From a bacterium (GTDB taxonomy: Bacteria; UBA9089; UBA9088; JAGUXG01): a stretch of 6,284 nt of DNA. The notes beneath the pieces are model-generated. The model ran no database searches and was not told the DNA's origin. It worked only from the letters and a program-made list of their open reading frames with translations. The stretch spans positions 1 through 6,284 of the forward strand of contig JASEHO010000092.1 of the NCBI GenBank assembly GCA_030018505.1, in the 5' to 3' direction. Shown here in pieces: positions 5,784 to 6,284 of this stretch (position 1 is its first letter; each line of letters opens with the position of its first letter). Made by a program: the position numbers and the translations under genes.

Positions 5784-6284
5784 TGAGAAGATCGTGCCAG
5801 ATGTCCTGAAGATATATAATGAGGACTGGGAGCTTTCTCATATATTTGAGGGTGCCAGGGCAGCTGTGATTGGCAGGCCAAGGTCAGATGGGATGTATCT
5901 ACTGAAACATCAGGGAGAAATTGTCTGCAATATATCTGCAGAGATAATAACCTCTGGAATATCCTACCAGAGGGAGGAAAAGCCAATAGTCTGCGATTAT
6001 CAAGAGCCAGAGTTTGAGATGCCAGACTTAAAAGAGGCAATATATAAGGTCATCTCCAACCCAAATGTGGCCAGCAAAAAGCTCATATTTTCGTCCTATG
6101 ACATGGAGGTTCAGGGAAAGACCGTAATAAGGGCAGGTGCAGCAGATGCCTCTCTCATTGCACCGTTGATAGACAAAGGCTCTGCTGTTGGTGTGGCTGT
6201 ATCCTGCGATGGAAACCCGTTTTATGGCAAGATTTCTTCGTTCTGGGCAGGGGTGAATGCTGTCTATGAGTCTTACCGTAATGT
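5775..6284 (+). pseudogene. purL: Partial second copy of purL, 5'-truncated, runs off the window
   Basis: These bases repeat purL codons for residues 342-511 with 9 substitutions and no gaps, in an open frame to the last base. Five changed codons are synonymous and three are conservative (Arg346 to Lys, Met364 to Ile, Val494 to Ile). Eight of the nine changes lie in the first 145 bp. There is no stop or frameshift, so the copy comes from a functional purL allele that has not decayed. As seen here it lacks the first 341 residues, including the HNHPS and WSEHC motifs. The frame stays open upstream through the attC-like sequence to a stop at 5611-5613, but I see no credible start or Shine-Dalgarno site. 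It cannot make FGAM synthase unless it is joined to something beyond the window. It may instead be an assembly chimera. Confidence 0.85.

Noticed and set aside
6134..6143. CAGGTGCAGC, the exact reverse complement of GCTGCACCTG at 5757-5766, as a possible right arm of the attC site
   Set aside because: The same bases occur in intact purL at 4306-4315, where they encode part of AGAAD. No GTTRRRY box follows, so the match is probably accidental.

Overview
The window looks like chromosomal DNA of a moderately AT-rich bacterium. I cannot place it with confidence. The short PurL with a HESHNHPSQ...VRDVDCMGA signature and the bacterial-type IleRS would fit an uncultivated candidate-phylum or deltaproteobacterial/planctomycete-like lineage, but that is only an impression.

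Layout: positions 1-87 are non-coding DNA past the ileS stop, with no terminator or gene. Positions 88-2766 (minus) hold a complete isoleucyl-tRNA synthetase gene, ileS. A 158-bp divergent intergenic region follows. It carries a promoter for ileS whose -10 box (TATAAT) sits 8 nt from the ATG, which predicts a leaderless mRNA. It also carries a separate promoter for purL, followed by AT-rich direct and inverted repeats that look like an operator. Positions 2925-5192 (plus) hold a complete purL for the small, B. subtilis-type FGAM synthase. Positions 5193-5302 contain a consensus promoter and a GTTAGAT motif. Positions 5303-5738 hold a compact hicB-hicA type II toxin-antitoxin pair with strong Shine-Dalgarno sites and an 8-nt gene overlap. 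Immediately after hicA comes a sequence resembling the left half of an integron attC site (ATTTAAC, then CGCTGCACCTGAC). It is cut off at about 5775-5783 by a second, partial copy of purL (510 bp, 9 mismatches, no indels) that runs off the window end.

The two large genes are independent housekeeping functions: tRNA charging and step 4 of purine synthesis. The interesting part is the last kilobase. hicBA is bounded by a GTTRRRY motif upstream and a RYYYAAC motif downstream, in the orientation expected of an integron gene cassette, and it lies between an intact purL and an internal fragment of a slightly diverged purL. Either a cassette-like toxin-antitoxin module landed beside purL and a rearrangement joined its recombination site to a second purL allele, or the right-hand junction is a chimera of assembly or amplification. 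The 9-nt microhomology at the junction (GGCTGTGCC) and the ending of the window inside the repeat keep both explanations open. I see no clearly new biological system beyond this arrangement.
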